Notes: generated from the letters alone by a model not told the origin. DNA of 64,000 nucleotides from Rhodococcus sp. NBC_00297 (GCF_036173065.1 NZ_CP108041.1:1736001-1800000); one strand, 5' to 3'; counted from the first letter of the stretch, positions 10,041-19,680 are shown. A program made the numbers and translations.

Positions 10041-11149
10041 AAGCGGCGTTTCTCCTGGCCAAGGATCCCCGGTTCGAGTCGACCGGTGACCTGACGATGG
10101 CGAACCTCGTGATGACGCTCGCCCGGTCGTCGTACGACGTCGCCGTCGTGTGCCTCTCCGGCCGCCCGGAGGTGGTGGAGGCCGACGTCGTCCGCATTCC
10201 CAAGACGGCTCCGCGCCCGGCCGAACTGGTGAGCCGGAGCCTGCGCACCCGTCGCAGTCTGGTGCACACGCGCTTCACGTCGGACAGCCTCGTGAAGGCT
10301 GTGGACGGCACCGACGCCGACATCTTCGTCGCCGACCACAGTTACATGGCCGAGGCCTTCCTGCACTCCTCGCGGGCACACACCCGTCGACACGGAGACC
10401 CCATCCTCGCGGTGAGCACCGTCGTGTCGGAGACGTTGGTGTGGAGGGCCACTCGGGGAGTGCTCGGCCGGGTCGACTCGCGCCGCATCGTGCGCGACGA
10501 GCTCCGCGTCGCGCGTCAGGCCTACTCCGTCGGGACGTACGACGCGGAGGAAGCGCAGTTCTACTCCGATCACGGGGTGCGGCGAGCGCACTGGCTGGAT
10601 CTGACACTGCCCCCGAAGACGCAGGTGGACATCGGCGAGTCCGGCCCTCGACTGGTGTTCCTCGGCGACCGCCAGTGGTCGCCCAACCAGGAGGCGTTCG
10701 AACGGCTGCTGACGTGGTGGCCGGACATCGCCCGCGGCATCGACGGTGCGGAACTGCGCATCGTCGGCTCACGCGGACCCGGCCGGCCCGTACCGCTGCC
10801 GCCCGGCGTGGAGGATCTGGGCTTCGTCGACGACCTGGACGCGTTCCTCTCGACCAGCCGCGCCATGGTCGCGCCCATCGTCACCGGCGGCGGAGTCCGG
10901 GTGAAGATCCTCGACGCGGCCAGCCGGGGCATGCCCGTCGTCGGCACCACCGCAGCCGTCGGATCGCTCGGACCCGTCCTGGGAATCGACGGCATCGACG
11001 ACACGCACGAGTTCGTGCAGCGTTGCCGGCGCTATCTGCTCGACCGTTCGGCCGCGGTGGCCGACGGCGACGCCCTCTACCGAGCCAACGCTGACCGATG
11101 GAACGAGGGCGCACCGCACCGCGCGGTGCAGGAGTGGTTGGCGCCGTGA
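10037..11149 (+). CDS. GT4-like glycosyltransferase
   Basis: A 370-aa glycosyltransferase. The C-terminal half shows LVFLGDRQWSPNQEA and the donor-binding segment GGGVRVKILDAASRGMPVV, which corresponds to the E-x7-E region of GT4 enzymes in the sugar-1-transferase (stp2-like) subgroup. The N-terminus lacks the usual glycine-rich loop and begins MKAAFLLAKDPRFESTGD. It should extend the repeat unit in the cytoplasm. It is coupled by an ATGA overlap upstream and a GTGA overlap downstream. Confidence 0.8.
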   Translation: MKAAFLLAKDPRFESTGDLTMANLVMTLARSSYDVAVVCLSGRPEVVEADVVRIPKTAPRPAELVSRSLRTRRSLVHTRFTSDSLVKAVDGTDADIFVADHSYMAEAFLHSSRAHTRRHGDPILAVSTVVSETLVWRATRGVLGRVDSRRIVRDELRVARQAYSVGTYDAEEAQFYSDHGVRRAHWLDLTLPPKTQVDIGESGPRLVFLGDRQWSPNQEAFERLLTWWPDIARGIDGAELRIVGSRGPGRPVPLPPGVEDLGFVDDLDAFLSTSRAMVAPIVTGGGVRVKILDAASRGMPVVGTTAAVGSLGPVLGIDGIDDTHEFVQRCRRYLLDRSAAVADGDALYRANADRWNEGAPHRAVQEWLAP

Positions 11150-12546
11150 CCCCCCGCGGAGCGTCTCTCCTGGTGGGCATCCTCGGCGCCGGTGTGGCCG
11201 TCGCGGTGGGACTGCTCTCCGGCTCGAACACCAGCGCGGCCCGGCTGCTCGCGGTGGGCCTGATCGGCATGGTGGTCGGCGTGACGGTCACCCTTGCCTC
11301 ACCCAAGTTCATCTATGCTGCACTGGGATTCACGCTCGGTGGCATCCCGTTCGCGGTGATCCCCGGTGCAGGGCCCGCGGTGCTGCTCCTCGCGGTCGCG
11401 GTGTGGGCGGCGATGCTCACCCACCCGCCCCCTGTACTGCGGGTGCGCAGCCTCGACGTGATGGTGGCACTGCTTCTGCTCGTCTCGCTCGCCTCGGTCA
11501 CCCAGAGCGCCACCAGCGGAGTCCATGTCACCGAGTTCCTCAAATGGGCGGTGGCGACGTCACTGATCTTCCCGCTGCTCCGACTCGATGCGGTCGACCT
11601 GCGCCGCTTCGGCCTGTCCTATGTGTGCGGCGCGGCGATGGGCGGCGGCGCCTCCCTCCTGATCCTGTTCTTCGACCACACCGGGACGGCGATCTCCGTC
11701 CTGTCCCCCATCGGGTACGGGAACACCGGGACCATCGGCACCACGCTGCGCTGGTTCGAGGTGGGCGGCACGTCCATCCGTCGGTTGGCCGGCACCTACA
11801 TCGACCCGAACGTGGCGGGCATCTTTCTGTTCCTCGGCTTCGCCCTCGCGTTGGCGTTGACCCGCGGGTGGATCCGCATCGTGTCGAGTGCCGTCATCGG
11901 CCTGGCGCTGATGGCGACCCTGTCGCGCTCGGCCATCCTGTCGGTGCTCGTCGCGCTGGCGGTGTACCTCGCGTTCCAGCGACTGCGGACACGGACCCGC
12001 GTGATCGTCGTGGCGGCCACGCTGCTGGGCGCGGCTGTCGCACTCGCCATCCCCGCCGTCAACGCGCGGTTCCTGTCCAGCTTCGGCTCGTCCGACCGCG
12101 GAACCGACGACAGGGCCCGCGCACTCGCGAACTTCCTTCCGTCGATGGACGGGCACTGGCTCTTCGGGCGCGGGTGGGGTGCCCTCGAGCTCATCGACGA
12201 GGTGGCCGGCTACAACGCGAACTACGTCGCCAACACCCCGTTGCTGACGCTCTATCGCGGGGGCATCATCGTCGGCGTCGTGTTCCTCGCGCTGCTGCTG
12301 GCCGCGCTGGTCATCGCGTACCGACGGATGCGCTCGTCGACGCACTGGCAGGCCGGTGTGATCGGTGCTGCCTTCATCGGATTCCTGCTCGTCGCACTGC
12401 AACTGGACTTCCCGGTGGTCACCAATCCGATCGTCACGATGGTGTTCTCGGTCTTCCTCGCTCTGCTCACCGTCAACCCGACACCCCTCTCGGACGACAG
12501 CGCCGTCGAACCCGATCATGCTCGACTGCAGGAGGTTCCACGGTGA
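11146..12546 (+). CDS. Wzy/O-antigen-ligase-like polymerase
   Basis: A 466-aa membrane protein with about twelve hydrophobic segments and a large loop before the last ones (about residues 305-375). It carries the AGTYIDPNVAG motif around residue 220, where O-antigen ligases and polymerases often have a DPN segment. It probably polymerises flipped repeat units outside the membrane. The GTG at 11146 overlaps the previous stop, so it is preferred to an ATG 48 nt upstream inside the glycosyltransferase. A second, partial Wzy-like gene lies at the left end of the window. Confidence 0.82.
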   Translation: MTPRGASLLVGILGAGVAVAVGLLSGSNTSAARLLAVGLIGMVVGVTVTLASPKFIYAALGFTLGGIPFAVIPGAGPAVLLLAVAVWAAMLTHPPPVLRVRSLDVMVALLLLVSLASVTQSATSGVHVTEFLKWAVATSLIFPLLRLDAVDLRRFGLSYVCGAAMGGGASLLILFFDHTGTAISVLSPIGYGNTGTIGTTLRWFEVGGTSIRRLAGTYIDPNVAGIFLFLGFALALALTRGWIRIVSSAVIGLALMATLSRSAILSVLVALAVYLAFQRLRTRTRVIVVAATLLGAAVALAIPAVNARFLSSFGSSDRGTDDRARALANFLPSMDGHWLFGRGWGALELIDEVAGYNANYVANTPLLTLYRGGIIVGVVFLALLLAALVIAYRRMRSSTHWQAGVIGAAFIGFLLVALQLDFPVVTNPIVTMVFSVFLALLTVNPTPLSDDSAVEPDHARLQEVPR

Positions 12547-13772
12547 CCGATACCCCCGCTCCCGTCACCGCACCGCCGACCCAGCGGAAGGCCTGGATCG
12601 CCGGGCTGGAAGGCCCCCGCGGTGTCGCCGCGATCTGCGTCGTCCTCGCCCACGTGGCCGTGGTGCACACCCCGAACATCGTCGCGTCGACGCGGATCGA
12701 CTTCCTGGGCCAGGCCCTCACGTTCTTCTTCGCGCTGTCCGGTTTCCTGCTCTATCTCCCGTACGTCACCCGCTTCGCCGACGGGGCAGCGTTCCCGAAC
12801 ACGAAGCGCTACTTCGTCGCCCGCGTCCGACGGGTGTTTCCCGCCTACATCGTCATCTTCCTGATCGTGAACTTCGTCCTGGGCGCCGGCTACGTGGTGA
12901 ATCCCGTGACGAGCGGCTGGGATCATTCCGCCGACGGCACCGGCACCATCACCGCGCCGCTCCCCCTCCTGGCGCACCTGACGCTGACCCAGTCGTATTT
13001 TCCCAGCACTCTGCAGACCGGAATCAATCCCTCCTGGTCGCTGAGCACCGAGTGGGGCTTCTACCTCGTTCTGCCGATAGCGGGCTTCCTGCTCTTCCGG
13101 TTCGGCCGCGGCGGCCGGCGACCCCTCGTGACCGCGCTGATCCCCGCGGTGGCGCTCATCGCGCTCGGGCTGATCGCCAACACCATCGTCGGCAGGCTGC
13201 AGCACGCGAGCGGCCTCCCACCGCTCGAGCAGTACTGGGGACCGAACTGGGTCGCGGTGTTCTCGCGCAGCTTCCTCGCTCTCGCCGACCACTTCGCCTG
13301 GGGCATGGTGGCGGCCGTCGTCTACGCCGCGATCGCCCGGGGAGCTTTCTCCCGCTTGTCGACGTCGCGGTTGTCGGCGGTTCTCCTCAGCATCGCCGTC
13401 CTGGCGCTGTCCGGCTCGATGCTGTTGTTCGCGCTCGGATCTCGCTACATCTCCTCGGTGTTCGCGATCGCCTCGTGCGCCTCCATTCTCGCGATCGTCG
13501 CGCCTCTCGGCCGCGGCGAGGACTCCCGCCTCGCGAGGATGACCGACTGGGCGCCGCTCAAGTATCTCGGCATGGTCTCCCTGTCCTCCTATCTGTGGCA
13601 CTACCCCGTTCTGATCCTGGTCGGCCGTGCGGGGATTCCGATCCCGCCCACCGCACTCGGTCTCGTGTGGGGATTCGTGCTGGTCATGTCCTTGACGGTG
13701 GCGCTCGGGTCGCTGACGTACTACCTGGTGGAACGACCGATGATGCGATGGCGAGCCGGTCGTACCACGTGA
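12543..13772 (+). CDS. Acyltransferase 3 (OafA/YrhL) family membrane protein
   Basis: A 409-aa integral membrane acyltransferase. It begins with the LEGPRGVAAICVVLAH signature, whose LAH histidine is the usual catalytic residue of acyltransferase-3 proteins, followed by FFALSGFLLYLPY and about ten membrane segments. The SWSLSTEWGFYL and SSYLWHYPV motifs are also typical. It probably O-acylates the polysaccharide or its lipid-linked unit using a cytoplasmic acyl donor. The GTG start at 12543 overlaps the upstream stop; the downstream gene overlaps its stop. Confidence 0.9.
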   Translation: MTDTPAPVTAPPTQRKAWIAGLEGPRGVAAICVVLAHVAVVHTPNIVASTRIDFLGQALTFFFALSGFLLYLPYVTRFADGAAFPNTKRYFVARVRRVFPAYIVIFLIVNFVLGAGYVVNPVTSGWDHSADGTGTITAPLPLLAHLTLTQSYFPSTLQTGINPSWSLSTEWGFYLVLPIAGFLLFRFGRGGRRPLVTALIPAVALIALGLIANTIVGRLQHASGLPPLEQYWGPNWVAVFSRSFLALADHFAWGMVAAVVYAAIARGAFSRLSTSRLSAVLLSIAVLALSGSMLLFALGSRYISSVFAIASCASILAIVAPLGRGEDSRLARMTDWAPLKYLGMVSLSSYLWHYPVLILVGRAGIPIPPTALGLVWGFVLVMSLTVALGSLTYYLVERPMMRWRAGRTT

Positions 13773-15256
13773 ACCGACGGGGGTTCCTCGTGCTCGCGGC
13801 CGCGGCAGTGGCGGCGGGGTGCACGCGGGACCGGAGTGCGCCGCCCGTGCCCGAGGAACTCCAGGCGCCTCCCCGGGTACTCGGCTACTCCACCGGGTCG
13901 TCCATCCTGTGGGCCGAGGACGCGGACGTCTCCCGGACGATGGCCGCGGTCCGCGACGGCGGGGCGACATCGGTTCGTATCGACATCTCGTGGCGCTTCG
14001 CCGAACCTGCTCGGGGTCAGTACGACTGGCGACCCTCCGATCGGGTGGTCGACGCTGCCAGGGCGGCCGGCCTGGACGTGGTGGTCACGCTGACCACGAC
14101 ACCGGCGTGGGCGGCCATCGGGTTCTCCGACCTCGCCGCAGCGGCTCCCCGGAACCCGCAGGAGTACGGCGTGTTCGCGGGCGTCGTCGCCGATCGGTAT
14201 CGCGGGCGGGTGTCGACCTACGAGATCTGGAACGAGCCGAACGGCCGACTGTTCTTCTGGCCGAACCCCGACCCCGCCCGGTACACCGCCATGCTGCGGT
14301 CCGCCTTCACCGCCGTCACCGCGTCCGATCCCGACGCCGTCGTCGTGGCGGGGGCACTGGGCAACACGGACACCACCGACGGCCGAATGGACTCGAACGA
14401 CTTCCTCCTGGGTATGTACGACGCCGGTGCGGCCGGGTCGTTCCACGCGCTCTCGTACCACGCGTACGACTACGGCACCACCCTGGCCGACGCCGGCCTG
14501 TACCCCAATTCGGCTGTGCAGCAGATCATCAGGATGCGGCAGACGATGGTGGCGCACGGGGATGCGGCGGCACGCATCTGGATCACCGAGTACGGCGCGC
14601 CCGACACCGGCGTGGACGCGGACACGCAGGCGCGGCTCATCGTGGAGTCGGCGCAGCAGTGGGGCGAGGTGCCGTACGGCGGGCCGTTCTACGTCTACAC
14701 CGTCCGTGACGGCGACAGCCTGTCCCCCGATCCGGAGGCACGCTTCGGCGTGCTCGACGATGCCTTCGTACCCAAACCCGTCTACGGACAGTTGGCCGCA
14801 CTGGCCGCGGCGGGGCTGCCCCAGCGCGACATCGCGAACCGGTTCGACGCCGCCGCACCCACCGACTTGGGCGAGCCGTGGGGCCCGGTCTTCGCACTCC
14901 CCGCGGGCTCGGGCCGCCAGTACGCCCACGGCAGTCTGTACTCGACCGCGAGCGGCTGGCTCACCTCACCGCCGGCGGTCGCCGACATCGCCCGCACCAC
15001 GGGGCTCGTTCCGGCGGGCCCCTTCCACGACGGATACCAGGACCTGCTGGCCGACGGCGGGTTCCGGGTGTTCTCCGATCCGCGGTTCGGCACATGGGCC
15101 GTCGTCGGCGCGATCCTCGATCAGTGGCGGCCGGAGCTCGGGTTCCCGGTCACCGGGGAGTACGAGGCGCCCGACGGTCAGCGCGTCGTGGACTTCGAGT
15201 CCGGCCGCATCCTGTGGAACCCGACGGACGGGGCAGTGGTGGTGCGCGACCGGTGA
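13769..15256 (+). CDS. Tat-type glycoside hydrolase lipoprotein with LGFP-like tail
   Basis: A 495-aa exported lipoprotein. The N-terminus has a twin-arginine motif (NRRGFL, residues 2-7) and a lipobox ending at Cys18 (AAGC). The body is a TIM-barrel hydrolase of the GH5/GH39 clan: EIWNEPN gives the acid/base Glu156 and WITEYGAP gives the nucleophile Glu274. The last 120 residues contain LGFP-type segments (ELGFPVTGE and a DGQRVVDF-like follow-up) that in mycolate-bearing actinobacteria bind cell-wall polysaccharide. As last gene of the operon it probably trims or releases the exported polymer. The GTG start overlaps the previous stop. Confidence 0.85.
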   Translation: MNRRGFLVLAAAAVAAGCTRDRSAPPVPEELQAPPRVLGYSTGSSILWAEDADVSRTMAAVRDGGATSVRIDISWRFAEPARGQYDWRPSDRVVDAARAAGLDVVVTLTTTPAWAAIGFSDLAAAAPRNPQEYGVFAGVVADRYRGRVSTYEIWNEPNGRLFFWPNPDPARYTAMLRSAFTAVTASDPDAVVVAGALGNTDTTDGRMDSNDFLLGMYDAGAAGSFHALSYHAYDYGTTLADAGLYPNSAVQQIIRMRQTMVAHGDAAARIWITEYGAPDTGVDADTQARLIVESAQQWGEVPYGGPFYVYTVRDGDSLSPDPEARFGVLDDAFVPKPVYGQLAALAAAGLPQRDIANRFDAAAPTDLGEPWGPVFALPAGSGRQYAHGSLYSTASGWLTSPPAVADIARTTGLVPAGPFHDGYQDLLADGGFRVFSDPRFGTWAVVGAILDQWRPELGFPVTGEYEAPDGQRVVDFESGRILWNPTDGAVVVRDR

Positions 15257-15331
15257 CGCGGCTGGGCGCGCTGCGCCGGGTTTCCGCTGACGTCGCCGTT
15301 GCTGGACATTGCGACACCGTTTCACGGGCCG

Positions 15332-15502
15332 CTACTCGAGCGTGACGGGCGTCCGGGAATTGCGGTTCAGAGGCGTCTCCTCGCGCAGAATGCGAGCCCC
15401 GTCCTCGATGTCCGCATTGTGAATGGCACGGCCCATGACGACGCCGATGACCAGGGCTGCGACAACCCAGACGGCGCCGATGCCGTAGACGATCCACCAC
15501 AT
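15332..15502 (-). CDS. Small single-pass membrane protein, MWW family
   Basis: A 56-aa protein starting MWWIVYGIGAVWVVAALV, one membrane helix followed by a hydrophilic tail with GRAIHNADIEDG. It is closely similar to the 52-aa protein at 31306 (shared MWW, GxxAVW, GV, AIHxADxE) and more loosely to the one at 31048. Paralogy supports the ATG at 15502 rather than the longer upstream frame. No function is known to me. It lies convergent to the polysaccharide operon. Confidence 0.7.
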   Translation of the reverse strand: MWWIVYGIGAVWVVAALVIGVVMGRAIHNADIEDGARILREETPLNRNSRTPVTLE

Positions 15503-15776
15503 CGCACGAGTGTGACACCGAAATTCGGAAATGTGACCAGAAATGGCAATAAAACCATTGAGAACGTTTCTCAGCGGGGTTCGAAGCGCCACCACGGGCG
15601 TCTTCGGTACGCACTCCGCACCACAGAGCCTGTCATTCGATCGGAGGACGGGGTCGACGACGCTTCTGTGCACTCGGCCTGTTCAGGCGTGTTTCGAGTT
15701 CTTCGACGCCGAGGACGAGTCGGATGAGATGACGGGATGACTTGCAGCGGAAACAGCGGATGGCCATACTTTCCGC

Positions 15777-15905
15777 ATGGCCAGACGACGTTCGCGCATT
15801 GTTGCGCCCGATAAACCGACTCTCGGACAAGTCAGCTCCGTCGGTGTCAGTTTCGTCGCTTTTCTCGTTTTGCTGTTTCTCTGCATCAGCCACGGCCTTC
15901 TCTGA
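15777..15905 (+). CDS. Possible small membrane peptide
   Basis: A 42-aa frame: a basic N-terminus (MARRRSRIVAPDKPTLGQ), then one hydrophobic helix of about 20 residues and a short GLL end. The layout is that of a small single-pass peptide. Support is only from composition. It lies 31 nt upstream of the LexA box and 79 nt before the HNH gene. The ribosome site is weak. The surrounding bases 15503-15776 show no other gene. Confidence 0.3.
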   Translation: MARRRSRIVAPDKPTLGQVSSVGVSFVAFLVLLFLCISHGLL

Positions 15906-15935
15906 GTTTCAGCCCACTTGCGCGCATGTAGGTAG

Positions 15936-15953
15936 TTCGAACACATGTTCGAA
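15936..15953. promoter_or_regulatory. LexA (SOS) box
   Basis: TCGAAC-ACAT-GTTCGA at 15937-15952 is a perfect match to the mycobacterial/actinobacterial LexA consensus TCGAAC-N4-GTTCGA; the palindrome extends one more base on each side (T/A). It ends 31 nt before the ATG of the 13E12/DUF222 HNH gene, so this gene is probably repressed by LexA and induced by DNA damage, as 13E12-repeat genes are in M. tuberculosis. Confidence 0.88.
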
Positions 15954-15983
15954 TTTTGTCGGTGGGTCGCGGTACTGTGAGGC

Positions 15984-17409
15984 ATGTTTTCGGGGGGAAA
16001 CGCAGGGGATGGTCGTCGTGACGACGGCTCCATCGGTGACCCCGTTCTCGCTCAGCTCGTCGCTGCGCAGGAGGAGCTGACGCGCCGTATCGCGGCCTAC
16101 GACACTCAGCACATCGGGACGGCCGACCGTCTCGCCCTTCTGGTGCGGGACGAGAAGGTGACGCGGTCGCGGCAGGCGCAGGCGCACGTGTGGCTGGCCG
16201 AGCTCGTCCAGCAGCGCGGCTTCGAGGAGACCGGAGCGCACAACGCCGATGCGCTGGCTCAACTCCTCACCATCGATCGCGCAGCCGCTGTGGCGCGACT
16301 GTCCGTGGCCGCCCAGCTCGGCAACAGGACCACCCTGCTCGGCGACGTCATGGAACCCGAGCTGCCCGCCACCGCTGCGGCGCTGCGCGAGGGTGCCATC
16401 GACCCGGCCCACGTGAAGGTGATCCGGAAGTTCGACAAGAATTTCCCCGCCGCTGTGGATGCAGACACCCGCGCCCACGCAGAGCGTCACCTGGCCGACG
16501 CGGCGCGCGAGGTGCGTCCCGCAGAACTCACCGCGCTCGCCGAACGCATCACCGCGCACATCGTCGAGGAAGGCGAGTTCGAGCTCCCGCCGGAGCGCGT
16601 CCGCAAGCGCGGCATCTTCATGGGCAAGCAGGACAGCGACGGGATGCGCAGCGGCAGGTTCGTTCTCGATCCCGAGACCGCGGCGTACCTCGATGCCTAC
16701 AACAGCAAGTACGCGGCGCTCGGAGTGGGCAATCCCGAGGACACACGCGCGCCCGTCATCGAAGAACCGGACGACGAGACCCGCCAGCGCGACACCCGTA
16801 CCACACCGCAACGACGGCACGACGCCCTCAAATTGCTGCTGCGCGACAGACTGTCCTCCGACGATCTCGGCAAGCATCGCGGTGTCCCGGTCAAGGTCAT
16901 CATCGTCGCTCGTCTCGAGGATCTGGTCCGGGGCACCGGGCTGGCCACCACTGCAACGGGTTCCACCATGCCGATCCGCGACGTCATCCGCATGGGGTCG
17001 CACGCCGATCACTACCTCGCAGTCTTCGGCGACGACGACGGCAGACCACTCCACTTCGGCCGCACCCGCCGCATCGCCAGTGAGGACCAGCGCCTCGTCC
17101 TCATGGCCACAGACCGCGGATGCACAGCACCGGGGTGTGATCGCCCTGCCGTCGCACCACATCCACGAGTGGCAGGACGGCGGGCCCACCGACATCGAGT
17201 CGCTCACCTTCGTGTGCGACATGCACCATCCGATGGTCCATGACGGAGCGCTCGGATGGTCCACCACCACAGCGCCACCAGGCCATCCCTACGCCGGGCG
17301 CACTCTGTGGCACCCGCCTGCCCTCATCGACCCGTCGAGGACGGGCCGGGTGAACCACTATCACCACCCACAGGACTATCTGTGGGAGGACGACGAGCCG
17401 GCGGCATGA
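15984..17409 (+). pseudogene. 13E12/DUF222 HNH endonuclease, frameshifted
   Basis: The first 388 codons read as a DUF222 (13E12 repeat) protein up to the start of the HNH domain, GCTAPGCDRPA. The frame then moves: the conserved HHIHEWQDGGPTDIESLTF and CDMHH segments lie in the +1-shifted frame, which runs on to the stop at 17407-17409. Related proteins have about five residues, including a cysteine, between CDRPA and the HH pair; here only 4 nt remain, as an 11-nt deletion would leave. The nuclease is therefore probably inactive although the N-terminal domain could still be made. It has a LexA box upstream and a 34-nt convergent overlap with the DUF72 gene. Confidence 0.82.
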
Positions 17410-18215
17410 GTCATCTCGCTGAGTCGCAACGCATCCCACGGCGCGAAGCCCTTCGCGTCGTTGTCGAAGTAGACGTACACGTCTCGCTTCGCAGCGCGCC
17501 ACTCACCGATGCGCTCGGCCCACCGGCCGAGCGCCTCGTCGGAGTACCCACTCGTGTACAGCTCCGTGTCGCCGTGCAACCGGACGTAGACCACGTCACT
17601 GGTCACCTCGGTGAGCATCGGGAACTTCCCGGCCGAGTCGGCCACCACGCACCCGATGCCCTGTGCCCGCATCAGCTCGTATGCCTCCGCTGAGTCGAAG
17701 CTCGGGTGCCGCACCTCGAGACAGTGTCGCAGCGGCCGGTCCTCGTCGACGTCCAGGAACACGCGGTCGTCGGCGAGCTTGTCGTCGTGCTTCTCCCCCA
17801 GCCGGGCTGCCTCCGTCGTCGACCGCGGCAGCAGCGCGAAGAAGTCGGCCATCCTCGAGGCGTCGAAACGGAACGTGGCCGGCAGCTGCCACAGGATCGG
17901 CCCGAGCCGTGGCCCCAGCGCGAGAACACCCGACGCGAAGGAGTTGCCCAGCGCCGCGTCCACTCCGACGAGCTTCTTCATGTGCGTGACGAAGCGAGGC
18001 CCCTTCACCGCGAACACGAAGCCCTCGGGTGTCTCCGCACGCCAGCGCCGGTAACTCGACGGCCGCTGCAGGGAGTAGAACGAGCCGTTGATCTCGATGG
18101 AGGTCAGTGCACGGGAGGCGTACTCGAGCTCGCGGCGCTGCGCCAGGCCTGCGGGATAGAAGTCGCCCCGCCAGCCCGCGTAGCGCCACCCGGAGATGCC
18201 GATGCGCAGTTCCAT
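17376..18215 (-). CDS. DUF72 family protein (YecE-like)
   Basis: A 279-aa DUF72 protein. Family features visible are the N-terminal RIGISGWRYAGWRGDFYP, the YASRALTSIEINGSFY segment, FVFAVKGPRFVTH, and the C-terminal YVYFDNDAKGFAPWDA. The fold is a TIM barrel; the biochemical role of the family is not established. The reverse-strand gene overlaps the tail of the HNH pseudogene. It is separated by 74 nt from the next reverse-strand gene and may share its transcript. Confidence 0.88.
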   Translation of the reverse strand: MELRIGISGWRYAGWRGDFYPAGLAQRRELEYASRALTSIEINGSFYSLQRPSSYRRWRAETPEGFVFAVKGPRFVTHMKKLVGVDAALGNSFASGVLALGPRLGPILWQLPATFRFDASRMADFFALLPRSTTEAARLGEKHDDKLADDRVFLDVDEDRPLRHCLEVRHPSFDSAEAYELMRAQGIGCVVADSAGKFPMLTEVTSDVVYVRLHGDTELYTSGYSDEALGRWAERIGEWRAAKRDVYVYFDNDAKGFAPWDALRLSEMTHAAGSSSSHR

Positions 18216-18289
18216 CGGCTACCTCCGTCCTGTCGGCCTCCGTCAGCAGGTACCCGCACACCGAGCTGCGACACATGTGCCTGGTGCGA

Positions 18290-18928
18290 TCACGGTCGCG
18301 GTGGCCAGGCGGCCCAGCCGTCAGGAAGTGCACGGAGAATGGGATCCGCAGCGTCGAGACGCGCTGCGGGGATATCGCCGGCGCCGGTCCGCCCCGAGCT
18401 CGCGCCGTCGGGAAAGGTGAATGCGTACCCGACCATCGGACGGAGCCCGCGCTTCACACTCTCCCGATAGTTGCCGTTCACGACCGCGAACACCTGACGC
18501 TCGAGGCCGTCGGCTTCGTCCTGCCAGGTCGAGTCGCACGCGTCGCACCCGCAGCTCGGGAAGTAGAAATCGTGCAGCAGACCAGCGTGCATCCCGATCC
18601 CGGGGTAGGACGTGAAGATCAGTGTCAGTGTCGCGCAGTCGGGATCGCTCGGTCGGATTCGAACTGCACGAGTCGTATCGCGATGCGGCCGAACCAACTC
18701 CGCAATCGCCTCTGGGCCCTCGTCGATCTCGACGTCGTAGGTGTCGCGTAGGTGCTCGATGAGGGCATCCGCGATCACATGAAGTGGCGCATAGCGTTCC
18801 GGGTGTTCGGTCACGGAATAGGCACTCTCCGGCGGAGAGTCGGCCCACAGGTTTCCGTAGTCGATGACCCGACCGTCGGAGTCGCGGAACACCGGCTCCT
18901 CGATCGTGGGGCGTACGTACGAACTCAC
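18290..18928 (-). CDS. Conserved hypothetical protein (DUF6226-like)
   Basis: A 212-aa soluble protein that resembles what I recall as DUF6226: N-terminal YVRPTIEEPVFRD and YGNLW, then THPERYAPLH, a central HAGLLHDFYFPSCGCDACD stretch with three clustered cysteines (possible metal site), and GLRPMVGYAFTF. No function is known. The GTG start at 18928 is one base from the stop of the 88-aa gene upstream, so they are co-transcribed. Confidence 0.72.
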   Translation of the reverse strand: MSSYVRPTIEEPVFRDSDGRVIDYGNLWADSPPESAYSVTEHPERYAPLHVIADALIEHLRDTYDVEIDEGPEAIAELVRPHRDTTRAVRIRPSDPDCATLTLIFTSYPGIGMHAGLLHDFYFPSCGCDACDSTWQDEADGLERQVFAVVNGNYRESVKRGLRPMVGYAFTFPDGASSGRTGAGDIPAARLDAADPILRALPDGWAAWPPRP

Positions 18929-18929
18929 G

Positions 18930-19196
18930 TCAGTCGTCCTCTCTCGCTGCGAGCAGTCCGATCGGCGCTACTGCCCGGTCGGTGCGGGGATCGCACCACA
19001 CCGCGACACCCGTCTCGTGGAGCGAGAGGGTCCACCGAAGTCGGTCGAGGTCCAGGTGCGCACCGGACCGGCGCCAGTGCAGGTCCGACCCCACCGCGAC
19101 ACACGCGTCGACCATCTGGGTGGGCGCACCCATTCCGGAGTCGGGGAGCAACGGCAACGTCCACTCGTCGATGTACTCGAGATCGGGGCCCCACAT
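18930..19196 (-). CDS. Small hypothetical protein
   Basis: An 88-aa acidic soluble protein beginning MWGPDLEYIDEWTLPLLPD. The sequence alternates short hydrophobic and acidic stretches (LHWRRSGAHLDLDRLRW, TGVAVWCDPRTD). I do not recognise a family. A longer upstream frame exists but crosses the divergent gene at 19273, so the ATG at 19196 is used. It is probably the first gene of a two-gene unit with the DUF6226-like gene. Confidence 0.6.
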   Translation of the reverse strand: MWGPDLEYIDEWTLPLLPDSGMGAPTQMVDACVAVGSDLHWRRSGAHLDLDRLRWTLSLHETGVAVWCDPRTDRAVAPIGLLAAREDD

Positions 19197-19272
19197 CGGT
19201 CCAGTGTGGCAAGCATTCCGGTGCTCGGAAAACTGTTTTTCACGATCCCGCCGACACCGTACGGTTCGGTGC

Positions 19273-19629
19273 ATGGACGAGGTCGTGACCCGACGGAAGA
19301 ACCAGCCACCGCCCCGACATGTGGTCTTCGACGATCTCGCGCATCCGGGTCGAGAGACCAGACGACCGTGGTTGCACCTGCTCGATGACGAGACGCTTCC
19401 GCGCGTCATCGAGTCCGAGCCGCCGTCGCTGGTCGTGTGGTCGTCGCTCTGGCCGGCGAGACCCGATGCCCGTATTCGATTCGACCTGGCCGACGATGGC
19501 GCTGGGACGAACCTCCGGTGGACGTTGCTCCTCGACCCACCGCGCCCTGACGACGACGCCGTTCGCGGCATGCGCAAGCGCATCGACAGGCTGATCAATG
19601 GCAACCTCCGCCATACCTACGGGCAGTGA
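19273..19629 (+). CDS. SRPBCC-like protein
   Basis: A 118-aa protein with the look of a short SRPBCC (START/Bet v1-like) domain: PRVIESEPPSLVVWSSLWP, then IRFDLADDGAGTNLRWTLLL and a C-terminal helix ending NGNLRHTYGQ. Such proteins bind hydrophobic ligands in a cavity; the ligand is unknown. It is divergent from the 88-aa gene with a 76-nt intergenic space. The ATG at 19273 is favoured; the longer frame upstream is a shadow of the opposite gene. Confidence 0.66.
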   Translation: MDEVVTRRKNQPPPRHVVFDDLAHPGRETRRPWLHLLDDETLPRVIESEPPSLVVWSSLWPARPDARIRFDLADDGAGTNLRWTLLLDPPRPDDDAVRGMRKRIDRLINGNLRHTYGQ

Positions 19630-19680
19630 CCGACCGGTGCGGTGAATGGGAGCGTGCGAGAGCCACCATGACGCCAGGGA

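Noticed and set aside
7617..13768. Very long forward frames spanning several polysaccharide genes
   Set aside because: Only their last parts encode recognisable proteins; the upstream parts lie inside other genes in other frames. Starts at 8862, 10037, 12543 and 13769 are set by start/stop overlaps.
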